Source: JAAUTS01 sp038250235 | Lineage (GTDB): Bacteria > Verrucomicrobiota > Verrucomicrobiia > Methylacidiphilales > JAAUTS01 | Length of the DNA stretch: 31,435 nt | Reading direction: 5' to 3' | Assembly: GCA_038250235.1 (NCBI GenBank) | Contig: JBBSCO010000030.1 | Coordinates: 1 to 31,435, forward strand | In this document: positions 24,109-31,435 of the stretch, piece by piece | Position numbering within the stretch: the stretch's first letter is position 1 | How the letters are laid out: each line of letters opens with the position of its first letter | Made by a program: the position numbers and the translations under genes | Notes under the pieces: generated by a model | Told to the model about the DNA's origin: nothing | Databases searched by the model: none | Seen by the model: only the letters and a program-made list of their open reading frames with translations

Positions 24109-27100
24109 ATGTCTCTATCCGGTTCTCTTGCCTCGATCTCCATCCGCGGTGCCCGCCAAAATAATCTTAAAAACCTGGACATCGACATCCCTCTCAACCA
24201 GTTCATCGTTTTGACCGGTGTCAGCGGCTCGGGAAAATCCTCCCTCGCATTCGATACCCTCTATGCGGAAGGCCAGCGCCGCTATACCGAGACTTTCAGT
24301 CCTTACACCCGCCAGTTTCTGGAAAGAATGGACAAACCACAGGTGGATAAAATCGAAGGTATCCCCCCTTCGATTGCCATCCAACAGGCCAACTCCGTCC
24401 GTACCAGCCGCAGTACCGTCGGCACCATGACCGAAACAGCGGATTATTTCAAAATGCTTTTCCCGGCCATGGCCACTCTGCACAGTCCCGCCAGTGGACG
24501 CGAAATCAAACCATGGAAGGCCCAGCAACTGGCAGAATATCTTCTACAATCCCACCGGGATGACACCGTCCTTGTCACCTTTGAAATTCCCTTTCCTGAA
24601 AATACACCTTGGTCCGATATCTGCGCATTTCTGTCAGCACAGGGGTTTGTCAGAGTCCTCCATGAAGGTTCCCCCCAGAGGCTTGAGCCTGAAAAGCCCC
24701 CCGGATTTTCCGGTTGGTATCAACCACTTGCCGGGGACAGCCCGGAGAAGAAGAAGGGCAGAAAAAAACCTTCCCGCCAGCTTTGCATTCCCGTATTGGC
24801 GGACCGCATCAAAGTAGAAAGCGATGGCAAATCCCGCCTCATTGAGGCACTGGATTCCTCCTTCCGCTTTGGCAAAGGCCTGCTCAGCGTCCATTTCCCA
24901 TCCGGGAAGAAACTTGCTTTTTCAAACCGCTGGTACTGTCCCGATTCCAGGGAGGAATTTACTCCGCCCTCCCCGGCACTTTTCAGCTTTAACAATCCAA
25001 TCGGAGCATGTCCCGTTTGCCGGGGATTTGGCCGCACGGTGGATATTGACTACGAACTCGCACTCCCGGACCGGAACCTCAGCATCTCTGAAGGTGTGGT
25101 CAAACCCTTCCAGACAGAAAGCAATGAGCAGTGTCAAAAGGATCTGATCAGAGGCTGTAAGCGCAGAAAGATTCCCTTGGACAAGCCGTTCAATCAATTG
25201 ACTTCCGAACAGCAAAAATTTGTAATCTGGGGAGACAGACCGAAAGGAAGTGAGGACGAGAACCTCTGGTACGGGGTCAAAGGCTTTTTCGAATGGCTGG
25301 AAAGCCGCACTTACAAAATGCACGTCCGTGTGCTGCTGGCCCGTTACCGTGCCTACCGGACCTGCACGGCCTGTGCAGGCACCCGTTTTCAACCCCAGAC
25401 AAGGCTGTGGAGACTGCAAGGAAAGAGCCTTTCCGAAATCAATAACGTGCCAATGAAAGATCTCCTGCCCTTCCTGAAAGACATCAGGGCCAAGGACGAT
25501 TCAACAACGATTCTTCTCCAGCAGATTTGTTCACGTGTTCAATTCCTGATCGAAGTAGGCCTGGGTTATCTGACCTTGAACCGCACGACCCGGACCCTGT
25601 CGGGCGGGGAAGTGCAACGGGTCAATCTCACGACCTGCCTTGGAACTTCACTTGTTGGAACCATGTTCGTCCTCGATGAACCAAGCATCGGACTGCACCC
25701 ACGCGATACGGATCACCTGATCAAAGTGTTGGTCCGTTTGCGCGGGCAGGGTAACACGATTCTTGTTGTGGAGCATGATGCCTCGGTCATGCGTGCAGCA
25801 GATCAGGTCATCGAGCTTGGCCCAGGCCGGGGCGAAGCTGGCGGATACCTCAGCTTCCAGGGAACCGTCCCAAAAATGTTGAAGGATAAAAACTCTCTTA
25901 CCGGCCAGTACTTGAGCAACCGTCTTTCTATTCCACTACCAGAAATGCGCCGACCTCTGAGAGACATGGTATGCCTGGAGTTTCGCGGAGCGGAAAAACA
26001 CAACGTCAAAAATATTGATTTCGACCTTCCCCTCCGCCGCTTCACCGCCATTACCGGTGTTAGCGGCTCCGGTAAAAGCACCTTGGTTGAAGAAATCATA
26101 TTCAAACACCTGTCCCAGAGATTGGGCCGTGCCGTGTCCGAACCCGGAAAACTCAAGTCCCTCAAAAACACGGAGCAGGTTTCCGATGTTGTTCTGGTAG
26201 ATCAAAGTCCCCTCACCCAGACACCGCGTTCCACACCACTCCTCTATCTGGGGGTCTATGACTCCGTTCGTGAACTTTTTGCCTCATCGGAAGAGGCCTT
26301 GCAAAGCGGTGTGACGGCCTCATCTTTTTCCTTCAATGCCGGCACCGGTCGTTGCCTTCGCTGTAGTGGCACAGGTTATGAACTTATCAAAATGCAGTTT
26401 CTTTCCGATGTCTTTGTCCTCTGCCCCATCTGCGAAGGCAAACGCTTTCAGAAACATGTGCTCGAGGTGAAATATCGGGGCAAGTCGATCGACCAGTTAC
26501 TGTGCATGACGGTGAAGGAAGGAATCGATTTTTTTGCACAGGAAGAATCAGGAACCTCCAGCCAGGAAAACAGAAAACGCGGGGAAATTCATGACGGGTT
26601 ATCGCTGATACAGGAGGTGGGTCTTGGTTATTTGAAATTAGGCCAGCCCCTTAACCAACTTTCCGGCGGCGAATCCCAACGACTCAAACTGGTCAGCTAT
26701 CTTTTTGAAACCCTGAAAAAGAGTCCCGGTTCAAAAAGTGGAAAAGCTGGAAAAGACCTGGACGAAAGCGAAAGTAAAGTTCTGATACTTGATGAGCCGA
26801 CCACAGGATTGCACTTCGATGACATACGCATCCTGATCCTCGTCCTGCAACGACTGGTCGATGCCGGGCACACCCTGATTGTGATCGAACACAATCTGGA
26901 TGTCGTCAAGTGCGCCGACTACGTTCTTGATCTGGGCCCGGACTCCGGTGAAGCAGGCGGCCAACTTGTGGCTTCCGGAACACCCGAACAGGTTGCCCTG
27001 GTCAAAAGCAGCATCACGGGAACGTATCTCAAAGAACTTCTTGGCAGCCAGCGTGTCCGGGAAGAACCCAACATCAGCAATCTTCAATCTAAAATCGCCA

Positions 27101-29712
27101 AACCCTCCACCTCCATCGAAATCCGCGGTGCCCGTCATCATAACCTGAAAAACATCAACGTTGATATTCCCCGCGACAAGATGGTGGTCATCACCGGACT
27201 TTCCGGCTCAGGCAAGAGCACCCTTGCTTTCGACCTGCTGTTTGCCGAAGGCCAACGCCGCTATCTGGACTGCCTCAATACTTATGCACGACAGTTCATG
27301 GAGCAGATGGAAAAACCCCACGTCGATTCCATCCATGGCATCCCTCCCTCCGTTGCCATCGAACAACGCACCACGCGCGGAGGAGGCAAAAGCACCGTGG
27401 CTACGGTCACGGAACTTTACCATTTCATGCGCCTGCTCTACGCCAAACTGGGACAACAACATGACCCGTCATGCGGTGAGGCCTGCATCCAGCAAAGCCC
27501 TGATCACATCATTGGTCGAATCCAGGAACAGATCCGTAAACAGGAACTGAGTCTGATGGCCCCTCTCGTGCGGGGACGCAAGGGCCTGTATACGGAAATC
27601 GCGGCCTGGGCGGAAAAGAAAGGCTTTCCCTACCTCCGGGTGGATGGAACCTGGGTGGTTCCAAATAAATTCAAAGCTTTGGATCGTTACCGCGACCACA
27701 ACATCGACCTTGTTCTTGGGAATGTTAGTAAAAAAACCGCCAATCTCGGTGCCCTGGTCAATCAGGCGCTTCTGTTGGGGAAGGGCACACTCTACACTCT
27801 GGATAATCATAAGAAAGAAACCGTTTACAGCACGGCCTTGTTCTCTCCTTCCACCGGACGCTCCTTCGACGAACTCGATCCGCGTCTTTTTTCCTTCAAC
27901 AGCCCCCACGGCTGGTGCCCCTCCTGCGAAGGCTATGGAAGTATTGTTAAAGTCAGCACAGATGAAAAACTTTCAGAAATCGAACAGGAACAACAGCGGG
28001 AGTGGCTGCGGGAGTCTGAAGAATCCGGCGAAGCCATTGTTTGTCCCGTCTGCCGTGGAACCCGCCTGAATGAGATTGCCCGCGCGGTCAAATTCGGAGG
28101 TCTTCCCATTACGGATATCAGCCGGATGACCATCTCGGAATTCCGTGCCTTCTTTGGCAAGTTGAAATGGAAAGGCCGGGATGCCATTATTGCACGCGAC
28201 ATTTATCCTGAGATCGAGCAACGGCTGCAGTTTCTCGAGCATGTGGGGCTGGATTATCTGAGCCTCGACCGTTCGGCTCCGACTTTGTCCGGAGGCGAAT
28301 CCCAGCGCATCCGCCTTGCCGCTCAGTTGGGCTCCAATTTACAGGGAGTTCTTTATGTATTGGATGAACCAACCATTGGACTGCATCCCCGTGATAATAC
28401 GGAACTGATTGCCACGCTGCGCAAACTGCAACAACGCGGAAATTCTTTGGTCATTGTCGAACATGATGAAGACATGATGCGTGAATCGGATCACATCATC
28501 GACCTTGGACCGGGTGCGGGTATCAACGGCGGACAGATCGTAGCCCAGGGAAACTGGAAGGAAATTTCCAGACACCACCACTCCGTGACAGGTCTGCTCC
28601 TTGGAAAACCGCTTCGGCACCCGATCAAAGGGAGCAGGCGCGCCTGTGACAAATCCGTTCCCTGGCTCAAAATCACGGGTGCCAAGGCCAATAACTTGAA
28701 AAATATCGACGTGGAAATTCCATTACATCGCCTGACGGTTCTGAGTGGTGTCAGCGGCTCCGGAAAAAGCACCCTCATGCGTGAAGTGATCCAGCCCGCC
28801 GTTTTGGATGCCCTGAAAAAGGCTCCCCTCGGCAAAGGTTCCCGCCTTTGGAGTAAAGTCGATGGATACCGGCAGATCACTCATGTTACCGAGGTGGATC
28901 AATCCCCCATCGGCAAAACCTCGCGGTCGACCGTGGCTACGTACCTCGGGATCATGGATCGTCTCCGTGAACTCTTTGCCTCCACTGCTCTGGCCAAAGC
29001 CCGCGGCTACACCGCCAATTATTTTTCCTATAATGCCGGACCCGGCCGATGTCAATCTTGTCAGGGTCAAGGCACGCTCAAAATTGACATGAATTTCCTG
29101 CCTTCGACCTACACGCTCTGCGATAAATGCCAGGGCAAGCGCTGGAGCGATCCCGTTCTGGAAATCCTCTTCAAAGAAAAAAGTATGCACGATGTCATGC
29201 AACTCAGCATCGACGAAGCCGTCTCTTTTTTTGAAAACCAGAACACCATTCAACTCCCCCTGAAACTCATGCAGGAAACAGGCCTCGGCTATCTGACCAT
29301 CGGCCAGACCAGCCCCACCCTCTCCGGGGGCGAAGCGCAACGGCTCAAACTCGTGACCGAACTGGCCGGTTCGCAACTCAGCATCAACCGCAACAAAATG
29401 CGTTCGCTCCAGAAAACAGCTTCCAGTACGCTTTATCTTTTGGAAGAACCTACGGTAGGACTGCACTTGGCGGATGTACAGAAATTAATCGAGCTTCTCC
29501 ATCGTCTGGTCAATGAAGGCCACAGCGTGGTCGTCATTGAACATCATCTCGATGTCATCGCGGAAGCGGATCATGTCATTGATATTGGACCGGAGGCAGG
29601 TTCGCGCGGGGGAACGATTGTTTGTCTGGGCACGCCCGAGCAGGTTGCCCGGGATAAAAAAAGTCACACGGGACGTTACCTGCTTCCTTTCCTGAAAAAG
29701 GGGAAGACCTGA
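24109..29712 (+). CDS. uvrA: tandem (double-unit) excinuclease ABC subunit A
   Basis: DNA-damage recognition ATPase of nucleotide excision repair, 1867 residues, about twice the usual 940. It holds two full UvrA units with four ABC ATPase halves. Walker A motifs begin at 37, 650, 1030 and 1547 (Lys 43, 656, 1036, 1553). Signature LSGGE motifs lie at 497, 851, 1393 and 1738. The C-terminal zinc finger of each unit is intact (C749/C752/C772/C775 and C1648/C1651/C1671/C1674). The first Cys pair of the N-terminal zinc finger is lost: CPDS at 277-280 and SPST at 1246-1249. The segment between CPxC and the next CxxC is 115 residues in unit 1 but only 39 in unit 2. The last Walker B reads LLEEP (E1779/E1780), not LLDEP. 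Chlamydial UvrA has the same tandem form, and one chain may mimic the normal UvrA dimer. Confidence 0.95.
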   Translation: MSLSGSLASISIRGARQNNLKNLDIDIPLNQFIVLTGVSGSGKSSLAFDTLYAEGQRRYTETFSPYTRQFLERMDKPQVDKIEGIPPSIAIQQANSVRTSRSTVGTMTETADYFKMLFPAMATLHSPASGREIKPWKAQQLAEYLLQSHRDDTVLVTFEIPFPENTPWSDICAFLSAQGFVRVLHEGSPQRLEPEKPPGFSGWYQPLAGDSPEKKKGRKKPSRQLCIPVLADRIKVESDGKSRLIEALDSSFRFGKGLLSVHFPSGKKLAFSNRWYCPDSREEFTPPSPALFSFNNPIGACPVCRGFGRTVDIDYELALPDRNLSISEGVVKPFQTESNEQCQKDLIRGCKRRKIPLDKPFNQLTSEQQKFVIWGDRPKGSEDENLWYGVKGFFEWLESRTYKMHVRVLLARYRAYRTCTACAGTRFQPQTRLWRLQGKSLSEINNVPMKDLLPFLKDIRAKDDSTTILLQQICSRVQFLIEVGLGYLTLNRTTRTLSGGEVQRVNLTTCLGTSLVGTMFVLDEPSIGLHPRDTDHLIKVLVRLRGQGNTILVVEHDASVMRAADQVIELGPGRGEAGGYLSFQGTVPKMLKDKNSLTGQYLSNRLSIPLPEMRRPLRDMVCLEFRGAEKHNVKNIDFDLPLRRFTAITGVSGSGKSTLVEEIIFKHLSQRLGRAVSEPGKLKSLKNTEQVSDVVLVDQSPLTQTPRSTPLLYLGVYDSVRELFASSEEALQSGVTASSFSFNAGTGRCLRCSGTGYELIKMQFLSDVFVLCPICEGKRFQKHVLEVKYRGKSIDQLLCMTVKEGIDFFAQEESGTSSQENRKRGEIHDGLSLIQEVGLGYLKLGQPLNQLSGGESQRLKLVSYLFETLKKSPGSKSGKAGKDLDESESKVLILDEPTTGLHFDDIRILILVLQRLVDAGHTLIVIEHNLDVVKCADYVLDLGPDSGEAGGQLVASGTPEQVALVKSSITGTYLKELLGSQRVREEPNISNLQSKIAKPSTSIEIRGARHHNLKNINVDIPRDKMVVITGLSGSGKSTLAFDLLFAEGQRRYLDCLNTYARQFMEQMEKPHVDSIHGIPPSVAIEQRTTRGGGKSTVATVTELYHFMRLLYAKLGQQHDPSCGEACIQQSPDHIIGRIQEQIRKQELSLMAPLVRGRKGLYTEIAAWAEKKGFPYLRVDGTWVVPNKFKALDRYRDHNIDLVLGNVSKKTANLGALVNQALLLGKGTLYTLDNHKKETVYSTALFSPSTGRSFDELDPRLFSFNSPHGWCPSCEGYGSIVKVSTDEKLSEIEQEQQREWLRESEESGEAIVCPVCRGTRLNEIARAVKFGGLPITDISRMTISEFRAFFGKLKWKGRDAIIARDIYPEIEQRLQFLEHVGLDYLSLDRSAPTLSGGESQRIRLAAQLGSNLQGVLYVLDEPTIGLHPRDNTELIATLRKLQQRGNSLVIVEHDEDMMRESDHIIDLGPGAGINGGQIVAQGNWKEISRHHHSVTGLLLGKPLRHPIKGSRRACDKSVPWLKITGAKANNLKNIDVEIPLHRLTVLSGVSGSGKSTLMREVIQPAVLDALKKAPLGKGSRLWSKVDGYRQITHVTEVDQSPIGKTSRSTVATYLGIMDRLRELFASTALAKARGYTANYFSYNAGPGRCQSCQGQGTLKIDMNFLPSTYTLCDKCQGKRWSDPVLEILFKEKSMHDVMQLSIDEAVSFFENQNTIQLPLKLMQETGLGYLTIGQTSPTLSGGEAQRLKLVTELAGSQLSINRNKMRSLQKTASSTLYLLEEPTVGLHLADVQKLIELLHRLVNEGHSVVVIEHHLDVIAEADHVIDIGPEAGSRGGTIVCLGTPEQVARDKKSHTGRYLLPFLKKGKT

Positions 29713-29850
29713 GCCGATGGCAAATTCTGTGGAGTCCCTTCGCCCCAAGAAATCGTCATGTTACGTGGCAAATTTCAGGGCATCTGTATCAAACGCCTGA
29801 TGGAGTCCCGCCGTCTCAAATACGGCCTGACTTCTTACAGATTTTTTGGC

Positions 29851-30300
29851 CTATAGACGGATCTTGAAGACGATCTTCCGGATCGTCCGGGCTTGGCAAT
29901 AGACGCACCCAGGCTTGTGTCCATCATGTTGGAAGAGAATGCAGAAATCTCCCGCTCTTAGCACCAAAGACTGGTCGTCAGCATCATGATAAAACTGCAC
30001 ATCACGCTCTTCCTCGTAGGGCTCTTTGACGACAAGGCTCTCAATCTGGCGATGAAACAGCGTTTCTTCCCCGCTTAAAATATATTGTAGATCCACGTAA
30101 CGACGATGGGATTCCATCTTTTTGTTGGCCGGAAGCCTGGTCTCATAGCTTTGGACAATGGCCAGAAGATTTTCCCCGTCCAACTCCACTTTTCCGTCCA
30201 CCATCTCCGGATCAAAGCCGTTGATGTAATCCAAAGCCCGGCTGATGCGGGGATGAAGCGGACGGTAAAGAGCCTGATTTCTGATGTGGTCGTAAATCAT
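29851..30300 (-). CDS. YhcH/YjgK/YiaL (TabA) family protein
   Basis: A 149-residue cupin-like protein of the DUF386 family. From ATG 30300 it begins MIYDHIRNQALYRPLHP, the usual family start, and contains ESHRRYVDLQYILSG and a HDGHKPGC block whose Glu, His and Asp residues may bind metal. Relatives include E. coli TabA and YhcH (sialic-acid locus) and the beta subunit of Ebg beta-galactosidase; most are thought to act in sugar handling or regulation, without a settled reaction. An upstream TTG-type extension of 15 residues is possible, but the ATG fits both the family and a nearby promoter. No sugar genes flank it except divergent pfkA. Confidence 0.88.
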   Translation of the reverse strand: MIYDHIRNQALYRPLHPRISRALDYINGFDPEMVDGKVELDGENLLAIVQSYETRLPANKKMESHRRYVDLQYILSGEETLFHRQIESLVVKEPYEEERDVQFYHDADDQSLVLRAGDFCILFQHDGHKPGCVYCQARTIRKIVFKIRL

Positions 30301-30305
30301 AGGGT

Positions 30306-30335
30306 AAAATAGAACCTGCAAAAAATTCGTCCCAA
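30306..30335 (-). promoter_or_regulatory. candidate promoter of the YhcH-family gene
   Basis: On the minus strand TTGGGA (30335-30330), an 18-nt spacer and TATTTT (30311-30306), then five bases to the ATG at 30300. No Shine-Dalgarno motif is present. Confidence 0.4.
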
Positions 30336-30388
30336 ACTCAAGCATAGAAACCCAAGAAACTTGGCCTTGGGCCTTTGATAGAATGTGA

Positions 30389-30416
30389 TTGCCACACAGC
30401 GCGGGCCTTTTACTTT
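30389..30416 (+). promoter_or_regulatory. candidate pfkA promoter
   Basis: TTGCCA (30389-30394), a 16-nt spacer and TACTTT (30411-30416), followed by six bases and the proposed GTG start at 30423. The position argues against the upstream TTG at 30375 as the start. Confidence 0.45.
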
Positions 30417-30422
30417 CTTCAT

Positions 30423-31421
30423 GTGCTTAAGCGAATCGCCGTCATGACCTCCGGAGGGGATTCTCCCGGTATGAATCCAGCTGTCCGTGCCATCACCAGA
30501 ACCGGCATCAACAACGGACTGGAAATCATTGGGATAGAAAATGGCTATCAAGGGATTTACGATAACCAGTTCATTCCCCTTGGAGCCCTTGAAGTCAGCG
30601 GCAAGATCCGCGACTCCGGAACATTCCTTGCCACCAGCCGATGCAAACGCATGCGCGAAGCGGAAGGACCTTCGGATGCGGTGAGAATTCTAAAGGAAAA
30701 GAACATTGACGCCCTGGTTGTCATCGGAGGGGACGGCTCCCTGACCGGGGCCACGAAACTCCATGAACTCGGGTTTCCCGTCATCGGCCTTCCGGGCACG
30801 ATCGACAATGACATTTATGGAACGGATATCGGCATTGGCGTCGACACGGCCCTCAATACCATCATCCATCTGGTGGACATGGTCAAAGCAACGGCCGCTT
30901 CCCACCGCCGCTGTTTCGTCATCGAAGTCATGGGACGTAATTGCGGTTACCTTGCCCTGATGAGCACCGTAACAACCGGCTCCCAAGTCGCGGTCATCCC
31001 CGAGTACCGCTACAACATGGAAAGTATTATCGCGGCACTGAATCGCCGCATGGAACGTAAACATAACAACAGCGTCATCATTGTGGCCGAAGGCGTTTGC
31101 TCCGGTCAGGAATTCATGAAGAGGATGGAGGAAGCCGGAAAAGGACGTCTGCAGCAGGAAGTACGTCTGACCGTTCTGGGCCATGTCCAACGTGGTGGCT
31201 CCCCCACTCATTACGATCGACTGCTTGCGACACGTATGGGCGAACTAGCCGTCCTGGCCCTGATGCAAGGCGAAAGCGGCAGCATGGTCGGACTCTCCCA
31301 AGGTAAAATGCAGCTTCGCGATTTTGAACAGATTCTCGGCAAGAAAAAAGCCCTGCCATCTGATGCCACCCGCCTCGCCCGCAATATGGGCATCGAGATC
31401 GGTGATACGGTAGAAACCTGA
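30423..31421 (+). CDS. pfkA: 6-phosphofructokinase
   Basis: Phosphorylates fructose-6-phosphate to the 1,6-bisphosphate, the committed glycolytic step. From GTG 30423 the protein has 332 residues and begins like the family (LKRIAVMTSGGDSPGMNPAVRA). The nucleotide site GGDGS (102-106) carries Gly where pyrophosphate-dependent enzymes have Asp, so ATP is the likely donor. The catalytic GTIDND motif follows (Asp128), then GVDTALNTI, VIEVMGRNCGYLAL and LGHVQRGGSPTHYDR. A TTG at 30375 would add 16 residues that match nothing in the family and would overlap the proposed promoter. The gene is divergent from the YhcH-family gene and complete in the window. Confidence 0.93.
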   Translation: MLKRIAVMTSGGDSPGMNPAVRAITRTGINNGLEIIGIENGYQGIYDNQFIPLGALEVSGKIRDSGTFLATSRCKRMREAEGPSDAVRILKEKNIDALVVIGGDGSLTGATKLHELGFPVIGLPGTIDNDIYGTDIGIGVDTALNTIIHLVDMVKATAASHRRCFVIEVMGRNCGYLALMSTVTTGSQVAVIPEYRYNMESIIAALNRRMERKHNNSVIIVAEGVCSGQEFMKRMEEAGKGRLQQEVRLTVLGHVQRGGSPTHYDRLLATRMGELAVLALMQGESGSMVGLSQGKMQLRDFEQILGKKKALPSDATRLARNMGIEIGDTVET

Positions 31422-31435
31422 AGCATCCTCCTGCC

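Noticed and set aside
29717..29856. Two tiny frames (27 and 32 codons) after uvrA and a loose repeat of TGGCAAATT...GGAGTCCC
   Set aside because: Too short, no ribosome site, the second overlaps the end of the convergent gene, and the repeat match is too imperfect to exceed chance.
30375..30422. Sixteen-residue N-terminal extension of phosphofructokinase from TTG 30375
   Set aside because: The added residues match no family sequence, and the conserved start LKRIAVMTSGGD follows directly after GTG 30423, which sits below a plausible promoter.

Overview
The window is about 31 kb of a diderm bacterial chromosome with mixed gene orientation, short intergenic gaps and almost entirely core-metabolism genes. 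The best guess is the PVC superphylum, probably Verrucomicrobiota. The strongest clue is an 1867-residue UvrA made of two complete UvrA units in tandem, a form long known from Chlamydia (about 1790 residues there). A large signal peptidase I beside lepA, a Sit/Yfe-type metal transporter with two permeases (as in chlamydial Ytg) and hopanoid genes fit this but do not prove it. No rRNA, CRISPR array, transposase or prophage gene was seen.

Layout. 1-185: a degenerate tRNA-like relic containing a perfect 20-bp palindrome. 186-623: LysM lipoprotein. 689-3556 (minus): a B12-binding radical SAM protein of the hopanoid methylase (HpnP) type, preceded by a DEAD-box helicase. 3595-7778: a metal-homeostasis locus, with an MntR-type repressor (minus, followed by a possible 53-residue Cys-rich ORF) divergent from a four-gene Mn/Fe ABC importer. 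8003-14813 (plus): glycogen phosphorylase, squalene-hopene cyclase, an HpnG-like nucleosidase, RdgB and PPK2. 14898-21743 (minus): plsY-gpsA, M42 peptidase, glyoxalase, rpe, lepA-lepB. 21895-23286: TPR protein. 23444-24001 (minus): exported glutathione peroxidase. 24109-29712: tandem uvrA. 29851-30300 (minus): YhcH/TabA family. 30423-31421: 6-phosphofructokinase.

How the genes fit together. MntR carries all six manganese-ligand positions of the B. subtilis protein, and the binding protein has the His-His-Glu-Asp set of Mn/Fe importers, so this locus reads as repressor-controlled manganese (or iron) uptake. Squalene-hopene cyclase, the nucleosidase and the radical SAM protein suggest hopanoid synthesis, possibly with extended side chains and ring-A methylation. 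PlsY and GpsA supply and acylate glycerol-3-phosphate. GlgP, Rpe and PfkA belong to central carbon flow.

The most interesting non-coding observation is a repeated start-region design. At about nine genes a -35/-10 pair lies so that the -10 box ends 5-8 nt before the start codon, with no Shine-Dalgarno sequence, as expected for leaderless mRNAs. Genes inside operons (gpsA, mntD) do show Shine-Dalgarno motifs. I found no clear new defence or mobile system. The best leads are the divergence inside the tandem UvrA, the leaderless pattern, the tRNA relic and the small Cys-rich ORF after mntR.
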